Source: Ciborinia camelliae (Eukaryota; Ascomycota; Leotiomycetes; Helotiales; Sclerotiniaceae). Taken from it: a DNA stretch of 64,000 nt. The position numbers and the translations under genes were made by a program. The notes beneath the pieces were generated by a model. The model was not told where the DNA came from, did no database searches, and saw nothing but the letters and a program-made list of their open reading frames with translations. Each line of letters begins with the position of its first letter. Position 1 is the first letter of the stretch. Location of the stretch: positions 3,551,437-3,615,436 of the forward strand of contig JANPYM010000003.1 of NCBI GenBank assembly GCA_025890175.1, given 5' to 3'. Positions 12,732 to 24,373 of this stretch are shown here, piece by piece.

Positions 12732-14885
12732 GTTTGGTTTGACTAGATGTTGAATAGAATGACGGATAGAATAGTTTATTGTTCAGAAGCACAGTCAACG
12801 CGAGATAAATTATCAAGAAGGTTGCTAAGTTATATCCTCGTAGGATGGGTGACTAGTGCTTTACTTATGATATCTCGATTTTAATCTATTTATTCCAAAA
12901 AGCACAGCAAGTTCAACCAGAACAGTCCACACTTTGATTCCTTGTTGATTGACCAACTATTAACCATTGTGGAAGTTCCAATATGGCGAAGGGCACACTG
13001 CACGAGACGTTGACCGACAACACCTCCAAAACCACACCTTTCGTATTTCCATCTGCAATTCGATTTTCTAGCTGCAACTCGCCTTCGTGATCGCGGAGTA
13101 TTGCCGCCTTTTGGTCTATGAAGTTGGGATTCTATTATTTCGAGCTGAAATGATTCCCAAAATACCATCGAAGTTGTTTTAGAACGATCGTTAACAGCAA
13201 TACACCTATGCATCCAATAATTCACTGGTAAATGGTCATCCACTCGTATTCCTCTGACAAATGATCAATAAGATCAACCTTTGCATTGGCAACTGCAGCT
13301 AATCCCACATCGCACAATGGTAATACACAATCTACTGCTGATTTTTCCGATACTGCCTGACGAGGCTAGACGAGGCTAGCATCACAATGCGTAAGAATAT
13401 TATCTCTGTTTGATTTTCGAATGATTATTGCACGGCTCTCTACGGCAATATAGTTTAATCTCAAACACCGTTATAGTAGAACAAAATGTTTCTTCGGAGT
13501 TATCATCACGTTCATTATGCATTATGATCCATGAGTTAGTGGCTGCTTTTAACAGTGATAGGGCGGCTGCAGCCTGCACAACGTGAACGCCCGATCTTCA
13601 ATTCGGGAATTTCTGTCGACTCCACAGTCTAACCTCGGGTCGATTCCTTCGTCATCGCAAAACTATCGATACGAACATGGCTTGCCTGTGCTGCAGAGGT
13701 TAACCGCTGTCACAATTACAAGTGGAGGCGCACGGACAGCGCCGCAAACCTACCGATCTAGTGAAACAAGAAATATTTCTTGAGGTTGGGATTGCTTATT
13801 GTTCTTGTGATGAAGTAGGTAGTAAGCAGTTAAAGAATGTCTGGAAACCTGTAAGCTTATTCATTCGTGTTACTGTGGGTGACGCTTATATATTGCCGGG
13901 TTTTGGTTATAATTGGTGCGTATCAATCCTCGGTAGGTAATACCTAAGCCGCAGTAAGTGGTAAGACACGCATCTAGCCATGCTCCCTGGTATCACCGGG
14001 ACAGGGATCTTATATATTGAGTTGTATTAGGCAGTGTCAACTCTTACACTAGCAAGCAGTGCCGCAAACTCGCAGGAAGTGGGGGTCATCGAAGAAAGAA
14101 AGTTTGTACGGAGTAAGTATGTATGACTCCAAATCAGCCCTGAACCGGTAGCCGGTTAATTTCTGTTGTGTTGGAGCATCAGGTTAGCGTCTGACTGGAC
14201 TGGATAATTCGGACAATACTATGGTTCCGTACAGAAATCCACATCATTTTCTGCCGTATACGAGTACCGTGGTTAATGCCAGCCCTCCCGATTGGGGCTT
14301 CGTTCCTCCTTCCGTCCAGATGGGTTGCCCGCGCGGGATACCGGATTTTCCATGTCAACGATGCTGGATGATCCAGCAGCCTGGATCCGGTCTGTCTTTG
14401 CGACGCGATACGACGCTAATATATTACATGCGTCACAGCCACCAATTTCCCCTCCAATCAAGATCCACACGAACAAGAACAACGTCAAGACGGCTCGTCT
14501 GGGAATTACGTGCATGGCCTGGAGAAAATGTCTTGCCGAAAATGAACCTTGATGTCGGATGTGCATCCTCATTGCCGCCGAGATGGTCATCCAAGCGAAG
14601 AAAGTAGGTTTAGTTCACTGAAAGCTCAGACCTATATGGCATCACACGCATCACACATGAGTAGCATATCAAAGCAAAACATGATACTGGTAAAGAAATT
14701 CGATGAAAAGAGTATGTTCATCATGGTAAACCATGAATCCAATCCCTATGCACCGATAGGCGAAAGAACTCCATTCATCATACAATAGGGATACACCTTT
14801 TCTAGCTTAGAACCTAAACCTCGCAACAGATAGACTGAGAAACAACAATAGTCACATATGCATTAGACAATAGATCTATAGAGTT

Positions 14886-14959
14886 CGGTACGCCGCCTGG
14901 AGTGGGTCAGGCATAAAGGGGGGGATCCGAGAAAGATCTATGGCCTCTATGGCGTACCG
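14886..14959. repeat. Spaced inverted repeat CGGTACGCC / GGCGTACCG
   Basis: Perfect 9-bp arms at 14886-14894 and 14951-14959 are separated by 56 bases. It could be a chance pair, an eroded element end, or a binding site for a dimeric regulator. Nothing else in the area decides. Confidence 0.4.
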
Positions 14960-15676
14960 ACCAAAACCGAGTGTGCTTGTTTACGAAAAGTGAATGCTAG
15001 CGGAGCCGAGAAATATTTTCACGCAACAAAACCGCTGCCGTGGGAATGTGCAAGTTAGGTAGTTATAATCATCCGATCGACAATACTCAGTTTAGGTGTT
15101 TAGTCGATGGCGAAATCACACTACGATAGCAGCTCTAGGCTTCTCGTTTTGATTATATAAGAACAACAAAGGAAGTACTAAAAAATCTTGAAATATTTTA
15201 CTCGGGCTTGAATGTTGCATGTTCTCTTCACGTTGTTGACCAGAGATGTAATGTCGATGTCATATTTGAATGAAGTCCCCCCCTGTTCGCGTCTATATGC
15301 TTCAAAATATGCTGAGCAAAATCATTCATCGCAAACGAAATTGAACTATCATGTTTTTAGAACCAAACCCCTAAAATAGTGTAAATAATAGCAAATATCA
15401 ATACAATCATATAATCGTATAATCGTATATTGGGGCCATACAAACTAGCTAGCATACAAACTAGTACGACAACATTTTTTACATAAAAAATCCACTTTAG
15501 AACAGTATTATAGAAATCAAGAATCATTATACATATACATACATAGCATAAAGTACCTTAAAGTGGTAACCTTTATGGAATCTACGGCACAGTAGAGAAG
15601 TTTTGTTCAAAGTATCGCCACATTCAACTCACAGTCTGTGAGTTGCAATATCCCAATAATAATGCTTATCAAAACT

Positions 15677-15712
15677 GTTTTATTGTATATATACCTATAT
15701 ATACAATAAAAC
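15677..15712. repeat. 36-bp near-perfect palindrome (17-bp arms, 2-bp loop)
   Basis: Arms GTTTTATTGTATATATA and TATATATACAATAAAAC are exact reverse complements around CC. It lies about 480 bases upstream of the FAD-oxidoreductase pseudogene in AT-rich DNA, where it could extrude as a hairpin. Confidence 0.8.
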
Positions 15713-16195
15713 GTTATAATAGGGATTATATAAAAAATGTTAAATTGTATAAAATATTATATGTTACATACACCATATAACCGAATCATATTCTAGATAA
15801 ACCATATAGACATTTATAAGCCTGCTATATTATATAGGCCTTGTATAACGGTTTCTTAAAGCTCCACTAAGGACGGCGCAGCATCAGTCAATCTTATGCT
15901 TCGGGAACCAACTGCAGGCGAACCCTTGAAAAATCCAGGGCCCTGCATCAATTTGGTTCAATTACCAACATCGCCTCCAAGAAGTAGACATTCACTTGTA
16001 TGCATTGTTATCCAAGTGGCAAGTGAGGTCAACAACCAATCAAAATTTCTGTGCCACTAAAACAAGAGACTTCTTTCCACAAGCATCGCTCGTAAAGTCC
16101 TATTTGAACTTGCTACTTTCGCAATCTTATTGTTGGATTCAGGAAACTCAGAAATCATCCGAGAGACTCTAAGTTACTGAAGTACTACGCTCAAT

Positions 16196-17811
16196 ATGAA
16201 AGCGTCAGAAGAGGTTGTAAGTGATCCCAGCTTCCGTCACATACCTACCTACTGCTGCTCACCTTTACCATAGTGCATCGCTTTATCTTCCTTGTTCGGA
16301 AACAAAACTTCCGTTCCGGGCAGCGCGGCTTATGTGACGGCGCAGACATCATACTTCTCCGCCCAGGAGCAAGATATTTCACCAGCATGTATTGTTGCCC
16401 CGACCTCCACTGCCGAGGTCGCTGAGATTGTAAAGATACTGGCCAAGTACCCGGTGAACTTTGCCATCCGTGGTGGTGGCCATCCGTGGTGGTGGCCACA
16501 CGCTGAATGCAGGCGCTGCCAACATCGATTCAGGAGTCACTATCAATCTCAGATCTATGAATCAAGTGAATGTAAATGAGGCCATGACCTTGGTATCCAT
16601 TGGTGGTGGCGCAAAATGGGGTGAAGTTTATCCGACTTTGGATGCCTTGAAATTGGCCACGTCGGGTGGCAGAGTAGCAGATGTCGGAGTGGGAGGGTTG
16701 ACCACAGGAGGTACGAGACCTTGGTTTTGCAACTAAACCCTGGATTCATTACTGACATAATGACCTATCAGGAGGTATCTCTTACTTTAGTGGAAGAGAA
16801 GGCTTGGTGTGCGACAATGTTGAGAATTATGAGGTCGTTCTGGCTGACGGTTCGATCATCAATGCCAATCAAACCGAGAACCAAGATTTGTGGATAGCCC
16901 TGAAGGGCGGATCAAACAACTTCGGAATCGTCACTCGCTTCGATATTCGAACGTTTCCACAAGGCGAATTTTACGGAGGTGTTATCGTATCTCCCATAAC
17001 CACGGTTGATGCACAGCTCAAGGGATATGCAAATCTCATTGAGAACTTCGATCCCTATGCCGCTCTGATCATGAGTATCTCATGGAATCAAGTCAGGAAT
17101 GGTTTTTCCATCTTCACCAACATCGAGTACACCAAGAATGATACAAGCCCAGCCGTGCTGCAGCCCTTCCTCCAGGTTCAACCTCAATATTTAAACACAA
17201 TGCGCGTATCAAACCTCACCGATTTCACCACGGAAGCTGCAAAATATGCAGCGCCTGGGTTGCGGTAAGTCCACCCATATTTATATCTTCGTTTTCAGGT
17301 TGTAATACTGACGAACGAATATAGCAATCAATTTGCCACCACGAATTTCGGTGGAGGACTAGAGTTTCTCAAGACTGTCTATAGCATCTGGAACTCCAGT
17401 ATCTCCGAGATTTCTTCCGTTAATGGCACAAACTGGGCGATGGTGATCCAGCCATTTCCAACAGCATTCATGACCTCTCGCAGCGAAGAAAATGCCCTCG
17501 GACTTTCCACATCCTCAGGCCCTCAGACACTCTTCCTTCTCTCATACTCTTGGGCGTCAGCCGATGATGATGAGAAAGTGACCGCAGCTGCGCAAAAGCT
17601 CATCGACGATATTGATGCCGCCGCACGTAAGGTCGGGGTCGCGGCTGCCAATAACTTCAAATACTTGAATTATGCCGCCTATTGGCAGAACCCCATTGCT
17701 GGGTATGGACAAAAGAGCGTGCAAAACTTGAAGGAAGTGAGCAAGAAGTACGATCCAAATGGTATATTTCAGGAGAAGTGTCCAGGAGGATTCAAGATTT
17801 CAAAGTGCTGA
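16196..17811 (+). pseudogene. FAD-linked oxidoreductase (berberine-bridge type), frameshifted
   Basis: Family enzymes use a flavin bound through an N-terminal FAD_binding_4 domain to oxidise secondary metabolites or sugars. Gene model: exons 16196-16216, 16274-16710, 16772-17264 and 17325-17811, with introns of 57, 61 and 60 bases. Segments visible: CIALSSLFGNKTSVPGSAAY at the N-terminus, ACIVAPTSTAEVAEIVK, the flavin loop AIRGGGH, GLTTGGG, and the C-terminal YWQNPIAGYGQKSVQNLKE and KKYDPNGIFQ typical of the BBE tail. A 16-bp tandem duplication (16465-16496) in the flavin loop shifts the frame, so the protein would be wrong after about residue 75. Everything else is intact, so inactivation looks recent. 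No signal peptide is seen with this start. It is convergent with the P450 at 18089. Confidence 0.85.
16465..16496 (+). repeat. 16-bp tandem duplication breaking the FAD gene
   Basis: The unit CATCCGTGGTGGTGGC occurs twice head to tail (16465-16480, 16481-16496). With one copy the frame reads AIRGGGHTLNAG, as expected for the family. With two, it shifts by +1 into WWWPHAECRR. Confidence 0.9.
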
Positions 17812-18088
17812 AGACATTGGTTGTCTTCTCATAGATAAATTCTCCAATATGGAGTAGAATTGCAATACCATGATGAATCCAGAACTATCCTCATAATTTG
17901 AAGCTTCTGGCTTTTTTCAAAAAAAAAGCACATTTTGAGCTGGAATGTTTATTTTATCACAGTGACGTGTGCTTTCTGTTCCTTGATCTTATCAACTTTC
18001 AAGTACACAAATATGCAAATTCACGAGAAGTAATTAAATTAAAACTATATTCTCTATTTCACTATCTATCAACCGAACCTGCATAGAA

Positions 18089-19871
18089 TCAGTTTGATTT
18101 CTGTGCAACTCTGACGAAGAAATTGCTATCTGGGTCCATAGCAGTCAGAGCCGGTTTCTTGGAGATTGCAGGGACTTTCCACCGATCACTAACGATTTCC
18201 TTTTCCCCCACGGGAACAATATCAAATCTCTCAAGAGCGGTTGCGATAAAGAAACAAACTTCTTGTTTCGCAATTAGTCGACCAAGACAGTATGTATGAC
18301 CGCCACCAAAAGGATGATAGCCCTTCTTCGCCAAGCTCTTGTCGTTCAGCCATTTGTTAGCATCAAATTGCAGGGCATCTGGACCGAAGTTATCCTGGAA
18401 TAGGTGCATGAGATGGAAAGGGCCAAGAATACGATCGCCAGGGTGGATAGTCTTTGAGCCAATGGTGGTGAGCTTTTCTGCGCAGCGGATAACTGCCGCT
18501 ACATTGTAGAGACGGAAAGATTCGTTCCAGACGGCAGTGAGAGTTGGGCAGTTGTTGATTAAGTGATCAACAGAAAAGGTTTGGCCGGGAAGATGGGCTT
18601 GCGATATCTCCTTCATGACGGCTTTTTTAAGGGTAAGATCGCTTAGTATGTGTGTGAGTGTCCAGAAAAGAATTCGAAAGGTGTTGAGATGGATTCTAGG
18701 ATGTTGTTAGTGATTTAATATTATTGAAAAAGAAATGGTAGATTTACCCCCAAAGCATGATAATACTGATGGACGCCGCCTCGTTGAGCTTCAATCCAAG
18801 CTTTTGCTGCTCGGATTGCATTCTCTTGAACAACCGACTGAGATTAGGTCGCCGAGCAGGTTCCAAAGCATAGTATTTTGCAAAAGTCTCCATCAGATTC
18901 TGCCGTGCCTTGATCATATCTCGAGATAAGAAAACTGGGTGTTGATGTGCAACTTTCCAACTAGTCTCCTCCCAATCCATGTAATGCTGAACACAATTCG
19001 CATCCAAGTCAAAGACTTCCTTCCCAAGAAATGCCTTGGTACCGGCTTCAACCAATGGGTATCGACACCAATTATACAGCCTCACAACTTCGCCTTTAAG
19101 ATCAGAATGAAGTAGTATTTTGGGTGATGAAGGTGGAGCTTGGAGCATTTCCCCTATATAACGGAGAAACGTTTCTGCCATAGCGTTCATGCGTGGTCCT
19201 GGGGCCAATTGCTCCCGTATCCAATCCTCTTGAACATCGATGTAGCGTTTGTTCTTCGGGTTATCACGAACAAAATGAGATGTGGCATTTTGCTGATCGC
19301 GAAAGAAACTTCCTGGATGTTCTCGAAACATCGGATGCAAAGACTTCTCTGGGACGCCAATTCCTTTGAAGGATTTTTGGATGAAGTAGTCAAATGTCAG
19401 GGCTTTGGTATCTTTCCATACCGCCATAGCATGTTCCGGATCGCGAATGATAACGAGTTTGAAACCTCCAACCCGGAGAGCAAAGGGACCAGTTCCTAGA
19501 AAGTATTTCCTTGAACCCTTAGTGAAAGTTTAATGGGTTCCTGGAAGATGGATATACGTTGCACGGTTAAGAATATCTTCTGGATTTTTCAAGAAAGACA
19601 GTGTATGCCCTAACCAAGTCAGTTAAAATTCAATACAAGGAATATGGGGAATAAACGAGAACTGACCTATCAACGGAAGGGAATATGGCAGCACTTGAGG
19701 CTCGTCTGGCCAGAGTCTCAGAACAAGAGAAAACACCCACACGCGCCAGACACACCATATGATTCCTATAAAGCAGGATATAACAAAAACGCGACCCAAT
19801 ATGAATCGGGAAAACGATGATTCAGCATCAGACAGATGTCTTAACGTGATCTCTAAAAATTCAGTCAACAT
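18089..19871 (-). CDS. Cytochrome P450 monooxygenase, apparently intact
   Basis: Heme-thiolate monooxygenase, probably anchored in the ER by an N-terminal membrane segment (SRFILGRVFVISCFIGIIW). Exons: 19871-19667, 19609-19558, 19509-18748 and 18695-18089, giving 541 aa. The introns are 57, 48 and 52 bases. The second intron acceptor (TTCAAG) was chosen because it alone keeps the frame into YFLGTGPFALRVGGFKL. The K-helix ExxR is in NESFRLYN. The heme loop is HPFGGGHTYCLGR, with the cysteine ligand. The I-helix region around SISIIMLWG spans intron 3 and lacks a clear AGxDT motif, as in CYP7/CYP8-like fungal families. It lies between a broken FAD oxidoreductase (convergent) and an MFS transporter (divergent), which suggests former teamwork in a metabolite pathway. 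Substrate unknown. Confidence 0.85.
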
Positions 19872-20518
19872 GATTTTTGAGTTGAATGTCTTTGTTGAAA
19901 GTTTCAGTGGTAAGGAGGAGTTTGCATACTATTAAATGCCATAGACTCGTCTACCTATGTAGGTAGTTTAGGACTCGGTTCGGATTCGGATTAGTATTCG
20001 GATTCGTATTCGTAAACTTCATTCATGTCATGTAACATGTTGTATCAATGCCGGACTGCATGCATGTTGGAAGTTTAACTAACTGCTCGATAGTAATCTC
20101 CACTGGCTTCGCTTGGATATGGACCGACTCTGAAGCTTATAGTGGCGGGTGAAGGGGAGGTTACACCATCGCAACACCCACATTTATAGAATAATCAAAT
20201 TTCCCACGTAAAGTACGCCGCTCATGTACATTTGGATTTAATGAACGCATCAGATTGAAAATTCACCACAATGTAACAGCCCCAAATGTTGGGATATAAA
20301 TGACTGTAGTGGGTGATTATGCACGAGGTATTCCACGCACTTATATGCTTGGTGTTGCACCCAACCAACTAAAGAATAGTTAATCAATATTACTTCTTTC
20401 ATACCTACCTATATCATGATATAGATCATCATCAACGAGGTAATACCGACATCAAAAAACATTTCTTCAAAGCATACGTGCTTGGTTTTTCTTCGATTAC
20501 TCGTGCTTTATAGCGACA
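19872..20518. promoter_or_regulatory. Shared upstream region of P450 and MFS transporter
   Basis: This 647-bp gap separates two divergent starts, so it probably holds both promoters. It contains a short GGATTCG/GTATTCG tandem near 19976-20012 and AT-rich stretches. No specific regulator site can be named. Confidence 0.45.
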
Positions 20519-22222
20519 ATGGGGGATGAGACTGTCCTGGAGAAATCGTCTGGTGGCGAAGGCATCGAGAGCCGAACCAATCTTGATATTAATACAAAAT
20601 CCAACATTTCACCACCAAACACTAAGTATCCGGGGCCTCTAGCATTTGCTCTCCTCCTCATTGGCGTTTGCCTAGCTGCTCTCATAGTGGCACTTGGTCG
20701 ATCAATTGTCGCAACAGCTATCCCAAAGATCACTGACCATTTTGACTCACCAGGAGACGTAGGATGGTATGGCTCAGCATACCTACTAACTGCATGCGCT
20801 TTCCAACCACTTTTTGGTCGAGTCTACATTCACTTCAACATTCGAAATGCCTACCTGGTATCCCTTGCATTTTTCGAACTGGGGAGCCTTTTATGCGGAA
20901 TCGCGCCAACCTCTACAACACTTATAGTTGGCCGAGCAATTTCTGGTGTTGGAGAAGCTGGAATTATAGCAGGGAATTTGAACATAATTTCGTTGAGCGC
21001 TCCATTGGAAAAAAGAGCCGTTTATATAGGATTAGTTGGATCTATGTGCGTCTTGCTTTCCTCATGCTGCCATTCATAATTTAACAGCTTGCTAACCCGG
21101 ATTTGATATGCTAGATTTGGAATTGGGTCTGTTTGTGGGCCAATTATTGGTGGTGCGTTGACAAGCCGTGTATCTTGGAGATGGTGCTTCTACTTCAACC
21201 TTCCCGTTGGAGCTGTGACCCTCGTAGCACTGCTATGCTTCTTCCATCCCGGAAATTCGTCTAGAACGAGCGAATCACTCCGAAAAAGAATTTTACATTT
21301 GGACCTAGTTGGGAACACCCTGATTATGGCTGCTGTAATTATGTTGTTGTTGGCCTTGCAATGGGGAGGGACTTCGATGCCTTGGAGTAGTTCCAGAATT
21401 ATCGGCTTACTCGTTGGCTTTGGTGTGGTCTCGATTTTGTTCCTGCTCTGGCAATGGTACTACGGAGCAGAGGCATTACTTCCTCTACACATCGTAACGC
21501 AACGGACTGTTGCTGCAACCATTGCGTCCTCATTCTTCCTGTCGGGCGCGGTCCTCGTATATACTTATTACCTTCCGTATTGGTTTCAAGCGATAAAGAA
21601 CGCATCGGCACTTGAGTCTGGTGTTGATACAATTCCTTACGTCGCCAGTAGCTTTGTGGCCGCAATATTAGGCGCTGTTGTCGTGAACAAGACGGGATAT
21701 CTCAATATACCACTCCTGGCGGGCCCAATCCTGGCCACAATCGGAGCTGGGCTTTTGTATACACTACAAGTTGATACACCAACAGCGAGATGGGTTGGCT
21801 TCGAGATTTTAGGTGCAGCAGGGGCTGGTATGGCCGTGCAGCAGTATTTTCTTGCGATACAGGCCACTCTTCCAGCGGGAGAAGTGCCTATTGGAACAGC
21901 ATTGGTTCTGTTTTCGCAAAACTTAGCGGGTGCAATTTTTGTTTCTGTGGGGAGTAGTATTATTCGAAACAAGCTTTTGGCAGGATTCAATGATCCTCAA
22001 TTCGCAGGAGTCGATATTCAGGCTATCCTAACAGCTGGAGCGACCGACTTCCGAGCACTTGTCAATATAGGTCAACTTCAGCCATTATTAACACTTTATA
22101 ATAGTGCTTTGCAGAATGTATTCATAATGGCGGTGCCATTGACCGTGCTGGCCTTGATTTGTGCACTGCCTGTAGAGTGGAACAATTTAAAGGGAAGAGC
22201 AATGGAGCAAGCCCACAGCTGA
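20519..22222 (+). CDS. MFS multidrug/toxin efflux transporter (DHA2, 14-TM type)
   Basis: Proton-driven exporter of the plasma membrane. Exons 20519-21045 and 21115-22222, with a 69-bp intron containing a GCTAAC branch site; 544 aa. After a hydrophilic N-terminus come the first helix (LAFALLLIGVCLAALIVALG), the DHA2 signature region SIVATAIPKITDHF, then DVGWYGSAYLLTACAFQPLFGR, the GRAISGVGEAG stretch of motif C type, and GSVCGPIIGGALTSRVSWRWCFY spanning the intron. About 14 membrane helices are expected and the C-terminus is short. Similar proteins export host-selective toxins and fungicides. It diverges from the P450 at 18089, and the pair may be the surviving part of a small cluster. No break is seen. 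Confidence 0.9.
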
Positions 22223-22689
22223 TATCTTTCAAAGGATTAATGGCATTGTATTGAATTAAAAGATGCACACTTTTCGAAGTTGCCCAAGATTGATGATTGA
22301 TTCATGACCTGTTATTAACATCAATCGTGTGATGTTGAACAACACCCGGTGAAAATAGTTCCCTAACCTTATGCGATCACGTGAGTTCCCACGATGCACG
22401 ATTTTGAGTAGCTGAGTTCGTTACATCATTGAGGGTGAGCTGTCGCACTCACGTAGTTTGTAGAGCCTTTTGAAAAGGCACGTTTTAAAGTATATAGTAG
22501 TATTGATCGATTGTTTAATTCTTGAGGGGAGAGGGCGTACACGCACCCATCCCGATGTCAACCTTCGTCCGGTCCGGAACAAAGGGTTTTCCGATCCGAG
22601 CAGCTGGTCACGTAACTCATTCAAACTGATTCTCTAGTGAAATCATATATGTGTACATACACATATTGATTTATGATGCGGGACATCTG

Positions 22690-23205
22690 AATATTATTTT
22701 TCAAGTTGTTTGTGCCTTCTATTAGAGCTATATCGTCAATATATGAAGGACATTTCATTGCCTTCCATTCAAACGGGTTTTTGATATACATTGAGAATAA
22801 AAAATATTAAATAAGGCTATCCTGAGGAATCCCGGTATCAATACCTAGGCTCAAATACTTCCGATTGACTACTAAAGCAAATATTGAGGAGCCTGTTACC
22901 GTGACAATTGTCACGGTTCATCACGATTTGTCACGGATTAGCATCGCATGACAATCATCTAATATCAAGAGGCTAATTATTCTCAAATATTCGCTTAACG
23001 GACATTCGAGGAGGAGCTCACTTTCTCTTTTCTCCCCTCCTTCCTTCTTTAATTGTAGATATCAAGGATAAACCAATCCATTAGAGCCAGTTCGTCACCA
23101 TACCACACAATCAATAAGATGAGTTAGGAGTCCTAGATTTTTGAGTCGAGCTATTAGAGCTATTAATCTGTTTTTTGCTACACGATCAAAGGCTCCTGTC
23201 ACATT
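22690..23205 (-). mobile_element. Degenerate non-LTR (LINE, Tad1-like) reverse transcriptase relic
   Basis: Read on the minus strand, three reverse-transcriptase blocks appear in the right order. Motif A is VTGAFDRVAKNRLI (23160-23202). The motif B region is NRKYLSLGIDTGIPQDSLI (22818-22877), where GIPQG has become GIPQD. Motif C is YIDDIALIEG (22709-22747), the YxDD catalytic box. Stop codons lie between and within the blocks, and no long open frame remains. Between A and B there are about 220 extra bases, which include the palindrome at 22898. Decay with C-to-T changes fits repeat-induced point mutation, but I did not count dinucleotides. The element family is inferred from the motif style, typical of fungal Tad-like LINEs. 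Confidence 0.75.
22898..22917. repeat. 20-bp perfect palindrome ACCGTGACAATTGTCACGGT
   Basis: Ten-base arms are exact reverse complements, and a further half site (TTGTCACGG) follows about 10 bases later. It lies between reverse-transcriptase motifs A and B of the LINE relic. Confidence 0.85.
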
Positions 23206-24373
23206 TTACAAGTTACAAGTTACAAGTCAAAACAGAGCATTGGTTTTCATATGAAATTCTTCCATAACTTTCCATCTCGGTAGGAAGATATAGAGCGGCG
23301 TAGTTTGCTGAGATTTTCTGTCTGCGTATCTTCAATCTGGCTATATTGTAGGAGATTAGTAGGTTCGGCCTGCCAGATCGCTGGGCTTTGGGGGGCTAGT
23401 GTGCTTTCATCAATCTTTCCATGGTGGTTATATGCGGTATGCTTTAGGGATCGAGTTACGAGTAGTAGTAGTTAGGGTTGAAAGCCTTTTAAAAATCCCT
23501 CCTGTGGTTTCTTTCTAGCAGAGAGGATGAAATCCGAGATTAGGCAACTTGCTGAAGAATGTAAGAAAGACTTCTGGAATTGATTTAGAAATATATGTGA
23601 TGGGCTTTTTTAGTGTAATGCCTTGGGTCCTTGTGTTTTCCTTTTGATTTTGGAAGAGCATGCATAAGTGTAGTTCAACCATGGTTAAATCAGGTGAATC
23701 CCATTGTTTGCTACCTATCCATCTAAGACTCCCTCCCCCATCTCCCATCTCCTCCACTTCCCCTTCCCCCTTCCCCATATCTCAAGTTCTCAAATTCAAC
23801 GGGTAGGTAGTTTAACAAAGTAATTCAATAAATGGTAAGTAAGTAGTAATATCATATAAAGAATAATACGTAAATAGTAATAAGTAGTAATATCATACAA
23901 ATAATACAAGATTGAGAGAGAGGTTGAGGTAGAGGTAGAGGTAGAGGTTACTACACTACACTACACTACACTACACTACAATACAATACAATACACTAAA
24001 ATACACTAAAATACAATAGGTATAATCCTCCTCCCCTCCCCATCCCCATGCCCCCACCCCCCTCGAAAAATTAAAACTCCACTCCCCTTCCCTTCCCTCC
24101 CTTCCCAGATTGCCCTCCCCAAATTTCCCATCCAGTGCCAAATGCAACCATACCACACCAAACGCATACCCATACCCATATCAAAACCAGCATATATTAT
24201 ACAACCCAACCCAACCCAAGCCCAAGTCAACTGAAGCACTTTCAAATTGACCTTCCGTTCCCGTCCTGTTATTAAAGATTCCCTAGCCCAGCCCAGCCCA
24301 GCCTAGCCTAGCCCCATACATATCCACCATCACCACCACCACCATCACCGTCCACCAGTCCTAAACCGCATAT

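Larger units (their letters stand above)
12732..16195. other. Gene-poor stretch inside the first metabolite-like island
   Basis: No gene can be named. A minus frame of 117 codons (12890-13243) and overlapping frames on both strands at 14220-14607 are open, and the second sits in sequence richer in G+C than its surroundings, but neither shows a known motif. They could be eroded genes. From about 15300 to 15850 the DNA is AT-rich, with the palindrome at 15677-15712. The last 200 bases probably contain the old promoter of the FAD-oxidoreductase pseudogene. Confidence 0.45.
22223..24373. other. Intergenic region with a LINE relic and simple repeats
   Basis: Apart from the reverse-transcriptase relic listed separately, no gene is supported. 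From about 23930 to 24010 there are short arrays of GGTAGA and of ACACT/ACAAT units. From 24020 to 24360 the sequence is C-rich, with repeated CCCAGCC and CACCAC words. This is the 3' side of SAS4. Confidence 0.5.

Noticed and set aside
13947..14010. Possible tRNA (AGTAAGTGGTAAGAC A-box-like word)
   Set aside because: No matching B box (GGTTCRANNCC), and the acceptor and T arms do not pair.
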